Counted from the stretch's first letter, positions 35,870 to 56,540 are shown. The stretch is DNA of 64,000 nt from Enoplolaimus lenunculus (GCA_030248215.1 JASANG010000883.1:186001-250000), one strand, 5' to 3'. Numbers and translations are program-made. The notes: generated by a model from the letters alone, not told the origin.

Positions 35870-36016
35870 GGCCCGTGTACAGACCAAGGGCAGAACGTTT
35901 TTTGAGTGACATCTTTAGAGCAAGCTTAAGCTTTAGACTTATTTTTGCTTAAACTTACGCTTAGGCTTTGGAATATTATGCTCATACTACTGTTACGGAC
36001 CTGTTCTATACATTAG
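35870..36016 (+). mobile_element. Family A MITE
   Basis: GGCCCGTGTACAGACCAAGG start, AGAGCAAGCTTAAGC, CTTACGCTTAGGC core, and CTGTTCTATACATTAGC end. No clear duplication. Confidence 0.65.
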
Positions 36017-36156
36017 CTGCTATCACTATACCACCAGAAAACAAATCGCAAGAGAACCAGGCCCGCAGCCAGCTCACCATGATGGGAAGCTAAAAATTGA
36101 CAAGAGTAGCATACAAGGGTTTTCGTTGACTTACAAGCAAGGTTGATAATTTATGG

Positions 36157-36430
36157 CTTAACCCCTTCTCACATTGAGTTGCCGATAGGCAATTCAGCGC
36201 AGTGTATATACGTTAAATAATATATATCGCTCCGCGTTTAACAATTGCAACACGTATACATAGTACTAAATCACCACAAGACGTGAGAGCCCCCTCGGGC
36301 TCGAGCGTCAACCTCCTATAGCTCAGTGGTGATGGTATGCGCCCCCCACTCCAGTCACTGGAGTTCGAATCCTAGCATAAAAGTAGTTAGCAGGGGAAAT
36401 AGAAAATATTTATGTGAGAAAGGGTTAAAA
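36157..36430 (+). mobile_element. tRNA-derived SINE-like repeat
   Basis: TATAGCTCAGTGGTGATGG (box A) and GGAGTTCGAATCCTAGC (box B). The flanking GAGCCCCCTCGGGCTCGAGC and the tail GAAATAGAAAATATTTATGTG are shared with the 14802 copy. The left part (GGCTTAACCCCTTCTCAC at 36155) repeats the AACCCTTTCTCA of the other copy as if both ends are related. Confidence 0.7.
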
Positions 36431-37429
36431 TCCAAGTAGTTGCAATTTCGTCGCTGCAATTTTTTGATGTTTGGTCGGTAAAACATGTTGTTTGTTCTTT
36501 TGTTTGTGTGGTTGTTTCTTAATCTATTTGTTTGTTTGTTTGTTTGCTTGTTTATTTGTTAGTTTGTTAGTTTGTTAGTTAGTTAGTTTGTTTGTTCGTT
36601 TGTTTGCTGGTTTGTTTGATTGCTTGCTTGTTTGTTTGTTTGTTTGTTTGTATGCTTGTTTGACAGTTTATTCGCTAAAAGAAAAGTTGTGCGGTCATTG
36701 TCGAAAACCAGTTGTAGAGTATTGTTTACAAAACAAATTTGAAAACAAAACCTATTTGCCATTGTTGAGGTAGAAGTGGATAGCCAGTTCACGAATATGG
36801 TCGGCATGAGAAATATGTAAACAAACCAGCAATAAAATATAAACCAGTTTGGCGGCGACGTTGATTGGTTAAACTGGTCGACAGGTTTGTGGACATTTTG
36901 TGGACAGAACAAACGTTGAAATTAGAAAATTTTGCCATTCTAAAATGTACGAAGGAAATGAAATTTTCTATTGAACTCTCAGAACAGGAATTCGCATCAA
37001 ATTGAGAATAGGCAGGGCTGTTCGCAGGAAATTATGTTTGGGGAGGCACAGAATAATTCTGGGGTGACCCTACAATTGCAACTCAAGACTGTTTATACTT
37101 TTAGACCGAGTCAATTTGGGGGTCACCAGTCAAATTTTGGGGGTGGCACGGCCCGCCAATGTCCCCACCGTGGGGACGCCCATCAGAATAAGCGTAGGCT
37201 TAAGCCTAAACCTAAACTTAATGCAATAATATAAACACTGTATGCCGGAAACTTTCCTATTAAATTAACATTTGGTAAAGTTAGGGGACAAAACAAGAAC
37301 CATTTTGGAACGGTTTCTAGTGGTTTTCGCATCATTTTAAGCTGACAAAAGTCTCTTACGGCGGCCGTCGCCAATATTTGCTCAGCGAAGCCAAAATTCC
37401 ACTCTACCCACTGATCCCGTTCATTAATT

Positions 37430-37674
37430 ATCGGATTCATGTTATTTTAAGGGGCGTCCAGTTTTCTGGTGGGTCTATCGGGCCCATGCTACTGCATAAG
37501 GGGCGTCCAGGTTTCAGGTGGTGTCTATTAAAGAGTAGGTTTAGATTCTAAATTACATTTTTTTGCTTAGGCTTAGGCTTAAACTTAGGCTTACGAATAC
37601 GCTTTTGCAACGCTTAGGTTTAGTGTTATAGGCTTATGAATACCCTTACGCCCCTAAAAGTATTAACATTGGCC
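37430..37674 (+). mobile_element. Family B MITE preceded by a second left end
   Basis: 37435-37480 is a solitary left end (ATGTTATTTTAAGGGGCGTCC). A complete copy then runs from GGCCCATGCTACTGCATAAG (37481) to AGTATTAACATTGGCC (37674). This mirrors the doubled left end at 23997-24127. Confidence 0.75.
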
Positions 37675-38095
37675 AAATATCGTGTAAAGTTGAACTGATA
37701 AAACTCCATTCAAAATGTGACTTTATGTGCCAACAATAATACCCATAAACTAAATGTAATTCTATAAAATTCCTCAAATGATATAGCAAAAATACCCAAA
37801 ATATCCTACATTATGAGAGCAATTCCCTGCAAAACCGTAAATATTCTAGTTCCTGCGTTCTACAAAGCCAGAACAAGAGCAAAAGAAACGAATAGTATTT
37901 TATTTTCAATTCGAAATCAAAACAAATTCGGTTTTTACGCCTATTATTAGTCAATCTCAACTACAAATTGGCTCAAAACTGGACTTATATTCCTGCCAAG
38001 TGTGAAACATTTTTGCTTTCATACAGCTTCCTCCGTCTGATACTTTGCTTGATAAAGATTATATATTTTGTCTCATTTATAATATATATTATTGG

Positions 38096-39322
38096 TAGGA
38101 ATCGGATATTTTTTCATATCCGAATATCCGGTAATTCTTGCCGGAGTTTTATCAGGATATCCGAAATGAAATTTTCTATTTCGGATGTCCAAACTCGATT
38201 TTCAGTTTCGTTTAGCAAGCACTTCTTTTAATTGTTGCTCTAAGAGAAGTACGCTGAACCACAAGCCTGATTGCTCTGAGCGTAAAACATACAATGCTAA
38301 AAATAGTTTTTTGTTACGCAACTGATTCAGTGGTGTTGGGTATTCGGTTTAGAAGATTGCGGCTAACTAATAAAAAGTTGCATTGGCCGCCTGAAATTGA
38401 GTTGATTTGGTGTGTTTCCAATTCTATCGAATGTCAATCTTCCCTCGAACTATGATTCGTTTTTACGTTCCACATATCCTTACGCTAAATCGTACAAACA
38501 TCAGCCCATGTTACTTTCAGCGGTGCCTCACTTTTAGCGACGGATCCCGGAATTTCTGACGGAGGCAAGATCGTAAATGTTTTGAAACGCAATTTATCAC
38601 CAAAAATTTTCTGAGGGAGAAAATTGTAACGTATGGAGACCTTTTTATTTTATCCCAAAAAATTTCGTGAAGGAAAAATTGAAAGGTAGGGAGCTTACTA
38701 TTTTATTACAAAGAAATTTCTGTCGGGAGCGTACGCGCACCCTCACCCCTCTGGATCCGCTGGTGCCCGCCTTCTCTAAGACTGAAATAGGCTAAAGTTA
38801 AATTTTACACTATTTGTTTGCTTGGGCTTAGGAAAATCTTTGATTTGGACTTGTGTTTAATACGCTGGGGAGGCTTATACTTAGGAATATGTTAGGGTTG
38901 TTACATGCTTAAAGTAATATTGGTCCAAATCTTCATGACACGCTACTCTTAATATATCAGAACATAATGCCGATTTGACTCCATATAATTTCCTTGATAA
39001 TTTCAAAAGTTTCAATTTGTTGCGACTTGAATAAAGTTTTTTTAATTTTAGCATATTTCAAGAAATCAAAATTTTATATCATCATGCAATTAGGAATATG
39101 GTTAAATATTTTACCTCAGCTTTGAATACAGAATTTGTTTTCGTCAGCTCCAACTAACTTAATGAAGAAACAAAGCAAATTAATCCAAAATTTTTTTACA
39201 CAATAGAATTTCGGATATCCGGCGGATATCCGGATTTTCGGATATTCGGATACACATTTTTTCTGATACATATCCGAATATTTTTTACATCCCGATATCC
39301 GGATATCCGGTGTCCACGTATA
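38096..39322. mobile_element. R element containing a B MITE containing an M element
   Basis: The outer R ends are GGAATCGGATATTTTTTCAT and GGATATCCGGTGTCC. Inside, 38503-38925 is family B (AGCCCATGTTACTTTCAG to AAAGTAATATTGGTC). Inside that, 38535-38763 is M (GACGGATCCCGGAATTTCTG to CTCTGGATCCGCTG). Three layers give a relative insertion order. Confidence 0.75.
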
Positions 39323-39782
39323 ATATACATTTATATATGTTTATTAAATGAACCCTAAAGCTGTACTTTTTATTTTTAATACCTGCCATAAATCCGACCT
39401 TTATTGTAGCGATGAAACACACTGTTTTTAAACTGAAAAATCCCTGGTAACAACGGCAACAGCTCTCACGTTTGTTTGCGAGTATTAAACCATACCTTTA
39501 GATTGAAAGTGAAAAGATAACATCATTTATGGAGTAGCATAAGGTTTGTGATTATTGTTCTACAATGAAAAAATACTGTAAAAACATTAAAACAAAATTT
39601 TACAAACTGTTTAAACTACATCCAAGAACTACGGCTCTGAAGCTGAAAAAATCTGGTTAAACGTATTCCTAAGCCTTATAGCTGAGCCTAAAAGTCTAAA
39701 ATAAAACCAAATAAAAATTTAAAAGTTTGGAATATATTAAATATAACACGGCTACATCCTAGAGTTTAAACAAATTTTGTCG

Positions 39783-40225
39783 CTCGCTACTGTATTGACC
39801 CGAATTAGATTGGGTAGTAAGAGGGGGTCTCCATTTTGAGTCCCAATCAATAGAAGTCCGTATCCCTATCAAGAGACCGTGAGCGGATATAGTCCCTAAA
39901 CCTTAATTAGGATCCATAAATGTCAATTATCCATAATTGTAGCGTATAAATGATTCCAGGACCAAATAATTTGAGTTCGATACTTTAAAGCTTACATAAA
40001 TTTTGAATATACATTCCTAAAGTATAACCTTGCATTATCGCTCAAGCTACTGACACAAGACAAATAAACATTTAATTCAACGGATAATTGCAATACCGGT
40101 ATATATCAGTAATGAAGGGTGGCGTAGGGCTGGTTGAAAATAAATAACAGTCCGTAACCGAATAACAAGGGGGTGTCCTCTGGAGAGGCCAAATAAATAT
40201 CAGTTCTCCCTTCTTATTCGGGTTA
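39783..40225. mobile_element. Family Q element (also 19755-19975, 25090-25204, 30050-30175)
   Basis: Ends CTACTGTATTGACCCGAATT and CTTATTCGGGTTATATACTAC. The interior has AATAACAGTCCGTAAC and GAGGCCAAATAAATATCAG, the latter shared with 30060-30170. The other copies are partial. Confidence 0.7.
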
Positions 40226-40490
40226 TATACTACAGTACGCTCAATCACGAAACACTTTAGCATACAATGATCCCTTCACGAAATGAAATCTTGGTTAACC
40301 TAAACTTAGAATTAAGATTTCAAACAGAGGGTGAACGATAGAAGACTCACGCAAAACGAGCAAATGAGTTGAAACATTTTTATGTGTGATGTGTCACGCT
40401 ATTATGCTTTCATCTCTGTACCGTTTAAATATATACTACTGACAGCTATGATTTTTGATAGAGATTGTAACCCTTGACGTTGAAAATTTT

Positions 40491-40887
40491 GGCCAATGTA
40501 TATAAACACGACCGTAACAGTAGTATACACGTGTCCCTAAACCTAAACCTAAGCCTAAGCCAAAGCAAACAAAAAATATGTGTAATACTTAGCTTACTCT
40601 ATGGCAGTCTCGCAGAAAAACGTTCCGCCCTTGATCTTTACTTAGGCATAAATATTAAAACGCAAGATTTTTAGCTGAATTGATACTGTACTAAATGTTC
40701 CGCGATACATTACAGTTAGCCCATGTTATAAGCTCATGCTCACTAGAAGACAGGAAGACTGAGAGGCCTAAAGACTGTGAGGTTTACGCTTATATTTTAG
40801 GTTTTGATTAAGCTTACGTTCATTGTTAGGCTTTAGGTTACGTTTTAGGCTTGGTTTATTGAGCAGTTTTTTAGAATTACGTTGGTC
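40491..40887 (-). mobile_element. Family A MITE and an adjoining worn copy
   Basis: 40491-40648: GGCCAATGTATATAAACACG to GATCTTTACTTAGGC, with CCTAAACCTAAGCC core. About 40718-40887: AGCCCATGTTATAAGCTC to TTACGTTGGTC, with TTAGGCTT words, poorly preserved. Confidence 0.6.
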
Positions 40888-40974
40888 AAAAAATTGTTCG
40901 CAAATGAGTGCAAGAATTACGGTTTAAACTGTAAAATGTCGAAACACGGATGCATGCAAGACAAAGATAAGCAA

Positions 40975-41285
40975 ATAACTGTCCCAACTGCCCCAACTGT
41001 CCCGTTGTCTCAGCTGTCTCAACTGTCCCTCTGTCACAACTGTCACGCTGTCCCAACAGGCCCGCCTTTCCAACTGTCCCATACTGTCCCAACTGCCTCA
41101 ACTGTGCCACTGTCCCAACTATCCCGCTGTCCCAACTGTCTCGCTGTCCCAACTGTCCCGCTGTCCCCACTGTCCCAACTATCCCGCTGTCCCAAATGTC
41201 CGCGCTGGCCAATTATATTTGTTGGGAGTACTCCGTTACTTTGATGTCCCTGAACAATGGGACGGCCATTAGCGCAACATTGTCC
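40975..41285 (+). mobile_element. Worn family C element with TGTCCCAAC array
   Basis: The array runs about 40980-41200 in units of CCCAACTGT and CCCGCTGT. It is followed by AATGGGACGGCC and GCGCAACATTGTCC, the right end of family C. The left end is not clear. Confidence 0.6.
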
Positions 41286-42421
41286 CTATAGTCCGAATTT
41301 TTTTTTGTGCGATATGCTCACTCTTCAAATACTTAAATAGAAGACACAAAATTTGAAAGTCAAATCTTTGACTACAATATGTCATTCTATTCCAAACTTT
41401 CTAAATTAGCTTTTGTAATTTTTTTCAAAGTTAGCAAAATTCAAAAAGGTTACATAGCTACTCCAAATTAATATTTAAAATCTAGGCCAAGAAGTTGGCT
41501 TGCAACGCAGAAAGTTAGAAATAACTCAATTAACGTATTAATAGTACGCTGGGAGGCAAACTTAATTTTGCTTTCAATTTGAGGGTTGAATTTTTTGGCA
41601 GACAACATTTCAATTTGTTTTTATACTAAGTTGAAGCGTGCTAGGATGTAATAATTTAAAACGATGTCCAGCTGTGCACTTAACACATTTTCGGTAGGTT
41701 GGCGTAAAATCCTGAATCTCGACTCATAAAATCCGATTATAAGAACTTGTATTCTGTGTAATAATTTTGGTCAGACAACTGGGCAGAATCAGACGTTTTT
41801 TATATGTACACTGTACGAAGTGGCTTTAGATATATTTTCCTGAAGACAAAAGATGTCCAACAATAAAAGTGTATCAGTGTCTTTTTGGATAGAATATCGC
41901 GATGTTTTCCGTTATACTGCCCTAGACCGCGTTTACCCGAATTCGTTGGATTTAAATGTTTTGGCAAATTTGAGCTTCTCATGACCTCTCTTTACCATTA
42001 AACGCTTAAATTGGAATTGTAAAAAATCGATTTTTAAGGTCCCAAGGTTTACCTAGGGAATAGTGACCAAAAAAAAAATTAGCCATAAAATAAAACACAT
42101 TGTTTAGCACTCGACGTAACTTGCGGAGCTGAACCGAATGGTGTTAAATTTTTCGCAATCAGAGTTTGGATAACGAGTTATAGGAAAATAAAATTAATCT
42201 GCGAGAAGCCGATTTGGAACAGCGCCAAATCAGTTATATTATACAAAACTGAGGACCTTGGAAGTTGGGATCTTAAAAAATCGAATTTTCAAAAATTCAA
42301 ATTTCGGCGTGAAATGACCAGGAGAGGTAACGAGAAGCTCAAATTTGCAAAAAAATTTCAAAATCAACTGCCTTTGGTGCATATATTACTTCTTGAGTAG
42401 ATTTTGTTCTACGCATATACT

Positions 42422-42966
42422 GGCCCATGTACTATAAAGGCCGTCCCAATTGCCAGGGACACAAATATACCCGGATTGCACACTTATGCGCTCCTGTTTA
42501 CATATGCACAGGCAGATATATTTACGTAGGTATGTATAATATATACATATATACATATATACGACTTATATACATATATATATATGCACATATACACATA
42601 TATGTGTATATATGTATATATGTATATATATGTGTATATATTATATATACATATATACGCACATATATATACATATATACATATATACATATATTTCTGT
42701 CCCATCTGTCCTAAGTGTCCCAACTGTCCCATCTGTTCCAACTGTCCCAACTGTCCCAACTGTCCCATCTGTCCCGCTGTCCCAACTGTCCCATCTGTCC
42801 CAACTGTCCCATCTGTCTTAAGTGTCCCAACTGTCCCAGCTGTCCCAACTGTCCCAGCTGTCCCAACTGTCCCAACTGTCCCGCTGTCCCAATTATATTT
42901 TTGGAATGTACTCCTGGTACATTGCTGTCCCGGGAAAATGGGACGGCCTTTAAAATAACATTGGCC
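42422..42966 (+). mobile_element. Family C MITE (same ends as A/B, different core)
   Basis: Left GGCCCATGTACTATAAAGG, right TTTAAAATAACATTGGCC. The 8-bp flanks CATATACT / CTTATACT match at 7 of 8. The core is a TATATACA-rich stretch (about 42530-42695), then a TGTCCCAAC / TGTCCCATC array (about 42700-42890), then AAATGGGACGGCC. There is no TTAGGC. Confidence 0.85.
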
Positions 42967-43017
42967 CTTATACTTTATACGCGTATTAATTGTTAAACAC
43001 TGCGTATTGTTTGCAAG

Positions 43018-43177
43018 TCAAATTCTAGGTCGCCAGAGTCAAATTCGACTGACTGAGCAACTCAGTGAGTAGAATTTGACTCGGGCGGAGTCGAATTTTG
43101 ACTGTTTGTGTAAGTAGTCCGGAAAAGAATATTTCGGAGGGAGTCAATTTGACTCACTATTTTTTGCAGCGCAGGAG
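43018..43177. mobile_element. Family S MITE, left end worn
   Basis: GAGTCAAATTCGACTGACTG, then GGGAGTCAATTTGACTCACT and TTTTTTGCAGCGC at the right. Confidence 0.7.
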
Positions 43178-43554
43178 CCGTTGCTGTAGTGACTAGCTAT
43201 ACCTATAGTATAAATTAATGTTGTGCATCGGCCATAGGAATCGGCCGGCCGGCCAGTACTTGAAAAAACTAAAATTAATGTGACATCATAAATTCCAAAT
43301 TTTTAACTATATTTAGATTTCATTTCAAAAACGTTAAGCTGGATTCTGAAATGTTGCTTACTGTTTATCATTATGGTAAATGTTAAGGTGTAATCACTAT
43401 AGTTAAAACTGCTTTGGTTGCAGTTGTATTCTAGGCAGCTCGTGTGGTAAAGATAAAGCGCTTCAGATGATGTTTTGGCTACGCTGCAATTCTGCGTGTT
43501 GTTGTCCTATGACAGCGGACCGACCTTCACCGTAACATCTACTATTTTTTTATC

Positions 43555-43694
43555 ACAAACGTTCAATTTGCTTGTTTAGGCTTAGGCTTAGGCTTAGGCC
43601 AAGGCTTAGGACCACATCTTTGCAACGCTTAGGTTTAGGCTTAGGCTTAGGAATACGCTTAATTTACTGTTATGCCCCTTAAAATAACAGTCCT
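43555..43694 (+). mobile_element. Family B MITE, left end lost
   Basis: TTTAGGCTTAGGCTTAGGC run, the spacer ACCACATCTTTGCAACGC, and right end GCCCCTTAAAATAACAGTCC. Confidence 0.6.
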
Positions 43695-43699
43695 AAAAT

Positions 43700-44838
43700 T
43701 TGAACAGTAACCATATTCCAGCTTTTTGACTAATTTTTTCATGTTTCTAAATTTTTCTGGAAAATCAAGCTACATTTGCAACCGGTTCGTTGGGCACCAA
43801 AGTTTAAACAAACATTTTGGATCTTAGAAAATATACCAGAGAACAAATACAAACAATATTTATCCAAACTCTGATATTCTGCATGTGTTTGTGTACGTAA
43901 GTGAGCAGTATCTTTGCTTTACATTCTATGCTTGATACAGTCAATTTCGTGAACAGGAACAGGGAAAATTATCGGCAACGAGCAGCCCGTGATGTAAAAC
44001 AATCGCACATAGCGCTTTTGCCTATGCATGATTTCAGTTCGTATGAGTCAGGAAGCCGGTTTTTGCTAAAACACGCTCTCTAAATTCCCATGCACACTTT
44101 GAAATTGTTCTTTGTGCCCAGAATTTAACGTTTAACGTCGAGTTAAAGCGGGAAAAACAGCGACCCACGTGATAACGACACGTTTTATAACCTGTACCGT
44201 TTGCTTGGTTATGTTAAGCAGTAATCAAGTTTTGTATCGTGTGAAAAGTTTCAATTTTTTGACCTGTTACGACACAACTATATAAACATTGTAGTGGAAA
44301 GCTGACTGTCAGGTCGCTGATAATATTCATCAAACGTAAAAGAGTTTATTATCAGTTATTTTATTATAAACGGAAAATTTGAGGTTAAAGTGGCGCAACG
44401 TTCATTTGCAAGGTTATGGTTATATTTTTTCGCAATTGGATTTTACAAACTCTTAATCACTTAGCTAGTATGCTAGTTATCAATAATTTTTTCGGAAATT
44501 TTTTTCTGATGAAAAATAGTGTAATTTAACGGTTTATTCAGTTCATACTATTGTCGTAACCTCCAAAACATGCAAGAAAGATAATCGAACCAAATTTATC
44601 AAACGGACAAATTTGGTTTTACACTGTATCTATTGCATGTGCACATAATTTTCGCTCCCCTGTATAAAAAATTTTCGCAACTGCATTATCAAGTTCTATA
44701 TTAGGAAACGTTTTGTTGCCCACTGCTTACTGCGGGGGATTTTAGCACTGTTCTTCTTTTCGTGTCTTGATTTGCATTGCATTTGTTATATTTAAAGATT
44801 AGGGACATATTTGCTAATGTGTTTCTACCTAAATACAA
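43700..44838 (+). promoter_or_regulatory. Upstream region of WDR48
   Basis: 1.1 kb between the last MITE and the WDR48 start. It is MITE-free by eye, unlike its surroundings. A 60-codon frame at 43901-44083 is unrecognised and has no splice partner. No TATA or initiator call is justified. Confidence 0.35.
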
Positions 44839-53232
<8,394 letters not shown>

Positions 53233-53700
53233 GATATCCGCGGTTGGTATTTGTTCCTAGAAGTGTGACATTTGAGTGCCGTTTGCCTGGTATTAGAAGC
53301 ATAAACGAAGTGTGTGTCAAATTGAATAGAATGAGATCTGCGTTTTCTGGTGCTTAAGTGTCTGCTGGGGAAAGTTGGACTGTGACACTGTAGGAAAATG
53401 TTGACGCGACGGACAAATTATTCAAATTATGCATTTTATGCTGATTCAGTGAAATATGCTACTTGTGGCATTTCAAGCGAAGTTTGTGTGACAGCGGTAC
53501 ACCATCATACAGAACTTGTGTAGAAACGGTCGAGAAGGGAACTGAGTGTTATGATTTGGAGCTCAAGCCTTCGAGGCGGAAATTTGGGCTGATGGTAGTA
53601 CTGGGAAACAGATGTTTGACAGCGACATATTCAAATTATGCGCAGTTTACAGCGTTTTAAAGTTGTGAAAATTTTATTACGTGTGTTGTGTGGGAAATTG
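53233..53700 (+). repeat. WDR48 3' flank with imperfect direct duplication
   Basis: Two segments of roughly 170 bp, about 53280-53460 and 53465-53660, share diverged blocks. Examples are GGGGAAAGTTGGACTG against GGCGGAAATTTGGGCTG, and CAAATTATTCAAATTATGC against ACATATTCAAATTATGC. Probably 3' UTR. I see no standard AATAAA close by; TATAAA is at about 53715. Confidence 0.4.
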
Positions 53701-53727
53701 TATTTATGAATATTGTATAAATGTGAC

Positions 53728-53872
53728 GTCCAATCTTACTTTAAGGGGCGTAACAGTAGATTAAGCGTATTCCTAAGGCTAAGCCTAAACAAAAAAATGT
53801 AATCTAGAATCTAAAAACTACTCTTTTGTAAACCCAGCAGAAACGTGGACGCCCCTTAAAGTAACATTTGTC
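53728..53872 (-). mobile_element. Family B MITE with perfect 8-bp duplication, 3' of WDR48
   Basis: 145 bp from GTCCAATCTTACTTTAAGGG to AAAGTAACATTTGTC. The flanks AATGTGAC at 53720-53727 and 53873-53880 are identical. Short core: CCTAAGGCTAAGCC. Confidence 0.92.
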
Positions 53873-53881
53873 AATGTGACA

Positions 53882-55363
53882 GTATTAGTAATTAAGTTTT
53901 ACAAAACGTATTGTAATATTTCGCTCAGCACAAAAAAAGGCAACAATCACACCGTTGGTATAATATGGTTTAGTATTTTGACGTTCTGGTTACGAGTTTA
54001 TTCAATTCGGTAGTCTTTACTAGGATAAATCACATTTTGGACGTAGTTTGTGAGGTCGTTTGAAACCACAAAATATTTGAACATTAGAATTCTCAAGATA
54101 TTCATAATTGCTGTTTGATCATTGTATTTATTTGTTTTGATAATATAAAAGTTAAGGTTTGGAGTAAAATGTGTTGAGCGAAAATGTGCTTTCCTGTTTG
54201 GTGCTAACGTTTTGAGCATTAAAGTTACTAACAAAAGGTGATGGAAGTCTTTTATTTACTAGCGCAAGGCCTAAAGTCTGCTATAATCCATTTTGTTACA
54301 CTCGTTATACGCTTAGTTGTGGAAACTATAGTGAAGGAGTTATGAATATATTAATGTTTCTCCTTGGAAAACCTGATACTCATTTCCTTTTAATATCGTA
54401 TTTCAGTTGTATCAGCATAAGAATTAAAATACTCTTAAACCATCCGTTTTCATCGGTTTGATCACCACTCGTTGTCGGGCTCATGTAAAGAACAGGGGCG
54501 GAACGCTTTTCTGTGAGAAAACAGTAAGCTCAAACTTTAGACTACTGTTTTTGCTTGTCTTAGGCGTAGGCGGCTTAGGAATATGCTCATTCTTAGGCTT
54601 ATGCTTAGGAATATGCTCATTCTTAGGCTTAGGAATATGCTCATTCTTAGGCTTATGCTTAGGAATATGCTCATTCTTAGGCTTAGGAATATGCTCATTC
54701 TTAGGCTTATGCTTAGGAATATGCTCATTCTTAGGCTTAGGAATATGCTCATTCTTAGGCTTAGGAATATGCTTATAATACTGTTCCGCCTCTGTTGTTT
54801 ACATTGGCCCATTTTCGTTATTCGTGTACCTCTTAAATGGAAGTCGCTGTTTCAAGCAGGTAGTGTTCCAGTTATACTGTATTGACGGGCTGATCATAGT
54901 CGTTCGTAGCACCTCTGTATCACTGGTGCGTCATTGCTAAATTGTTAGTCTCGTTAGTTGTGCTTTTCGCTAAATACATACAACAGCTCGCAGTGTTGTT
55001 GCGGCATTGAGTACAAACTTAATTTCTGAAGTTGGTTCAGATCCGGTTTTTACTGGTGTATATTGTTTACCTTTCAAATCTCGCATTGGCACCCGTTACC
55101 GAGTGCTGTGCTGACTCTTCCGGCGTTGTGTCATTTAAACAGTGTGTAAATCATATCTTGAACCAACATTTTAGTTATATTTTGGACCAGCATTTTAGTT
55201 GTTGGTCTTGTGCTGATCCACCAATCCAAATTTACTTTATCCACCAGTGCCTTTCATCGCAAGTTCAATTTAAAATAAAAGGTATTTTAAAACCAAGGTT
55301 TTGTTGGCAATTTTATATTTGCCAAATCTATCAAGTTCGTACTATATTTTCGGTAAAATTTTG
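53882..55363. other. WDR48-UQCC1 intergenic sequence
   Basis: Apart from the A MITE at 54477-54809 nothing is recognised. The plus-strand frame at 55032-55364 has no family resemblance. If UQCC1 starts at 55364 the intergenic space is about 2.1 kb, too long for a typical nematode operon gap. Confidence 0.35.
54477..54809 (+). mobile_element. Family A MITE with expanded TTAGGC / ATATGCTCATTC array
   Basis: GGGCTCATGTAAAGAACAGG to TGTTTACATTGGCC. The core (about 54585-54775) alternates CTTAGGCTTAGGAATATGC, CTCATTCTTAGG and CTTATGCTTAGG in a regular order. The long frames here on both strands are repeat artefacts. Confidence 0.92.
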
Positions 55364-56310
55364 ATGAATATGCTTCGTAGTTGTGTACATGTTTCAATCT
55401 CACGCACAGGGATTCAGGTAATGAGTAATTTTTCAGGTGGGTTGGGTATATTTACCAGAGTTGCCACCAGCGTACAACCGGAGATCTGCGTCAGACCTCT
55501 GGTTGTACAGTGGTTCATAGATACACTATAGCTACCAAGAATCGAAATAAATTCATCATGTTTTGCTTAGGCTTAAGATTATGTTTAAATTAAATGCATA
55601 GGCTTTAAGACACTAAAGAGACAAGTTCTCATGCGACCATTTGTCACAGATTGTCTTAATACCCATGTTACGCTTACGACACAGTCCCATAGCCAGCTCA
55701 CCTTGCTGGGGGGGGGGCTAAAAAATTGTTAGGAGGGGCATTTAAGGGTTTTTAATGACTTGCAATCAAAGTTGAAAATTTTCTAGGGGGGGTAAAGTGT
55801 TTCCAGGGCCTTGGCTACGGGCCCGTTACGCCATTTTTACTATTCGTTTTGCCTTTCTAAATGAACCAAACTTCAACGCAGCGTTAATTGTGATTTGTGC
55901 ATCAATACGTAAGCAACTGACTCAGCAACGTTCATGCGTTATTTTTATTTCAGCATTCAAGCCAATGTTCCGCACATTCAGTGCTACCGTCGACTTCTTA
56001 TGGACCTATCTCAATCTATCCGTCAAGACTCATGCGCAATGTGGCGACTTTCTTCAATGTTTATTCCGGCTGTCTTCAAATCATACAGCCTTGTGCTTTC
56101 TGGACTACTTTGACGAGACATTCGATAACGACTCATCATGGAGCATTCGTTGATGGTTGTCCGCCGAGGCTTAATTTCACAGTACCCCAAAACATCGCAT
56201 TTGTTCATCCAAACGCATTTTGCAATCAATATTCACGTTTGCAACAACAGCAGATACGAACATTTTTAACAGACAAATTTTTCATCAAGAAAGCTCGAAG
56301 CGTTGAACAA
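55364..56310 (+). CDS. UQCC1: Probable 5' exons of UQCC1 (mitochondrial targeting part)
   Basis: Two candidate exons in phase 0: 55364-55417 (MNMLRSCVHVSISRTGIQ, donor GTAATG) and 55954-56310 (acceptor TTTCAG; 119 codons ending KKARSVEQ, donor GTATAA). The first looks like a mitochondrial presequence: Arg and Ser, no acidic residue. An alternative start is the ATG at 56032. Human UQCC1 also has a long, poorly conserved N-terminus. A further small exon of about 20 codons would be needed before 57138 and I could not place it. I do not rule out that these are UTR or spurious. Confidence 0.4.
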
Positions 56311-56540
56311 GTATAAACGCTTCGATATTGAATTTTTTTTCAATTTCAACTTTTGCTTAAAATTTGTATTATTAAATCATACATTTTACAGCGGTTTACG
56401 GTGCGGATTAACCGGAGTTTACGTTTTGATGCTTGGCTTACAAGGCAGCTTAAAAGTTGGTTTTATTTATACCGTTGGTGTACGGGGCCGAAGTAGTTAG
56501 TGTGGGGTCTAGGACGTTTTGGTGGCCAAGGATGCGGAAA

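Noticed and set aside
40882-42996. Pro/Val/Leu-rich repeat proteins
   Set aside because: Translations of TGTCCCAAC arrays and TA-rich repeats in family C elements, open on both strands.
43901-44083. 60-codon frame upstream of WDR48
   Set aside because: Not part of WDR48 (its first exon is at 44839) and not recognised; kept only as a note.
56397-56500. Possible UQCC1 exon after TTTTACAG (RFTVRINRSLRFDAW or GLRCGLTGVYVL)
   Set aside because: The position is attractive, but no donor gives the phase-0 junction needed for exon 57138, and similarity to the family is too weak.
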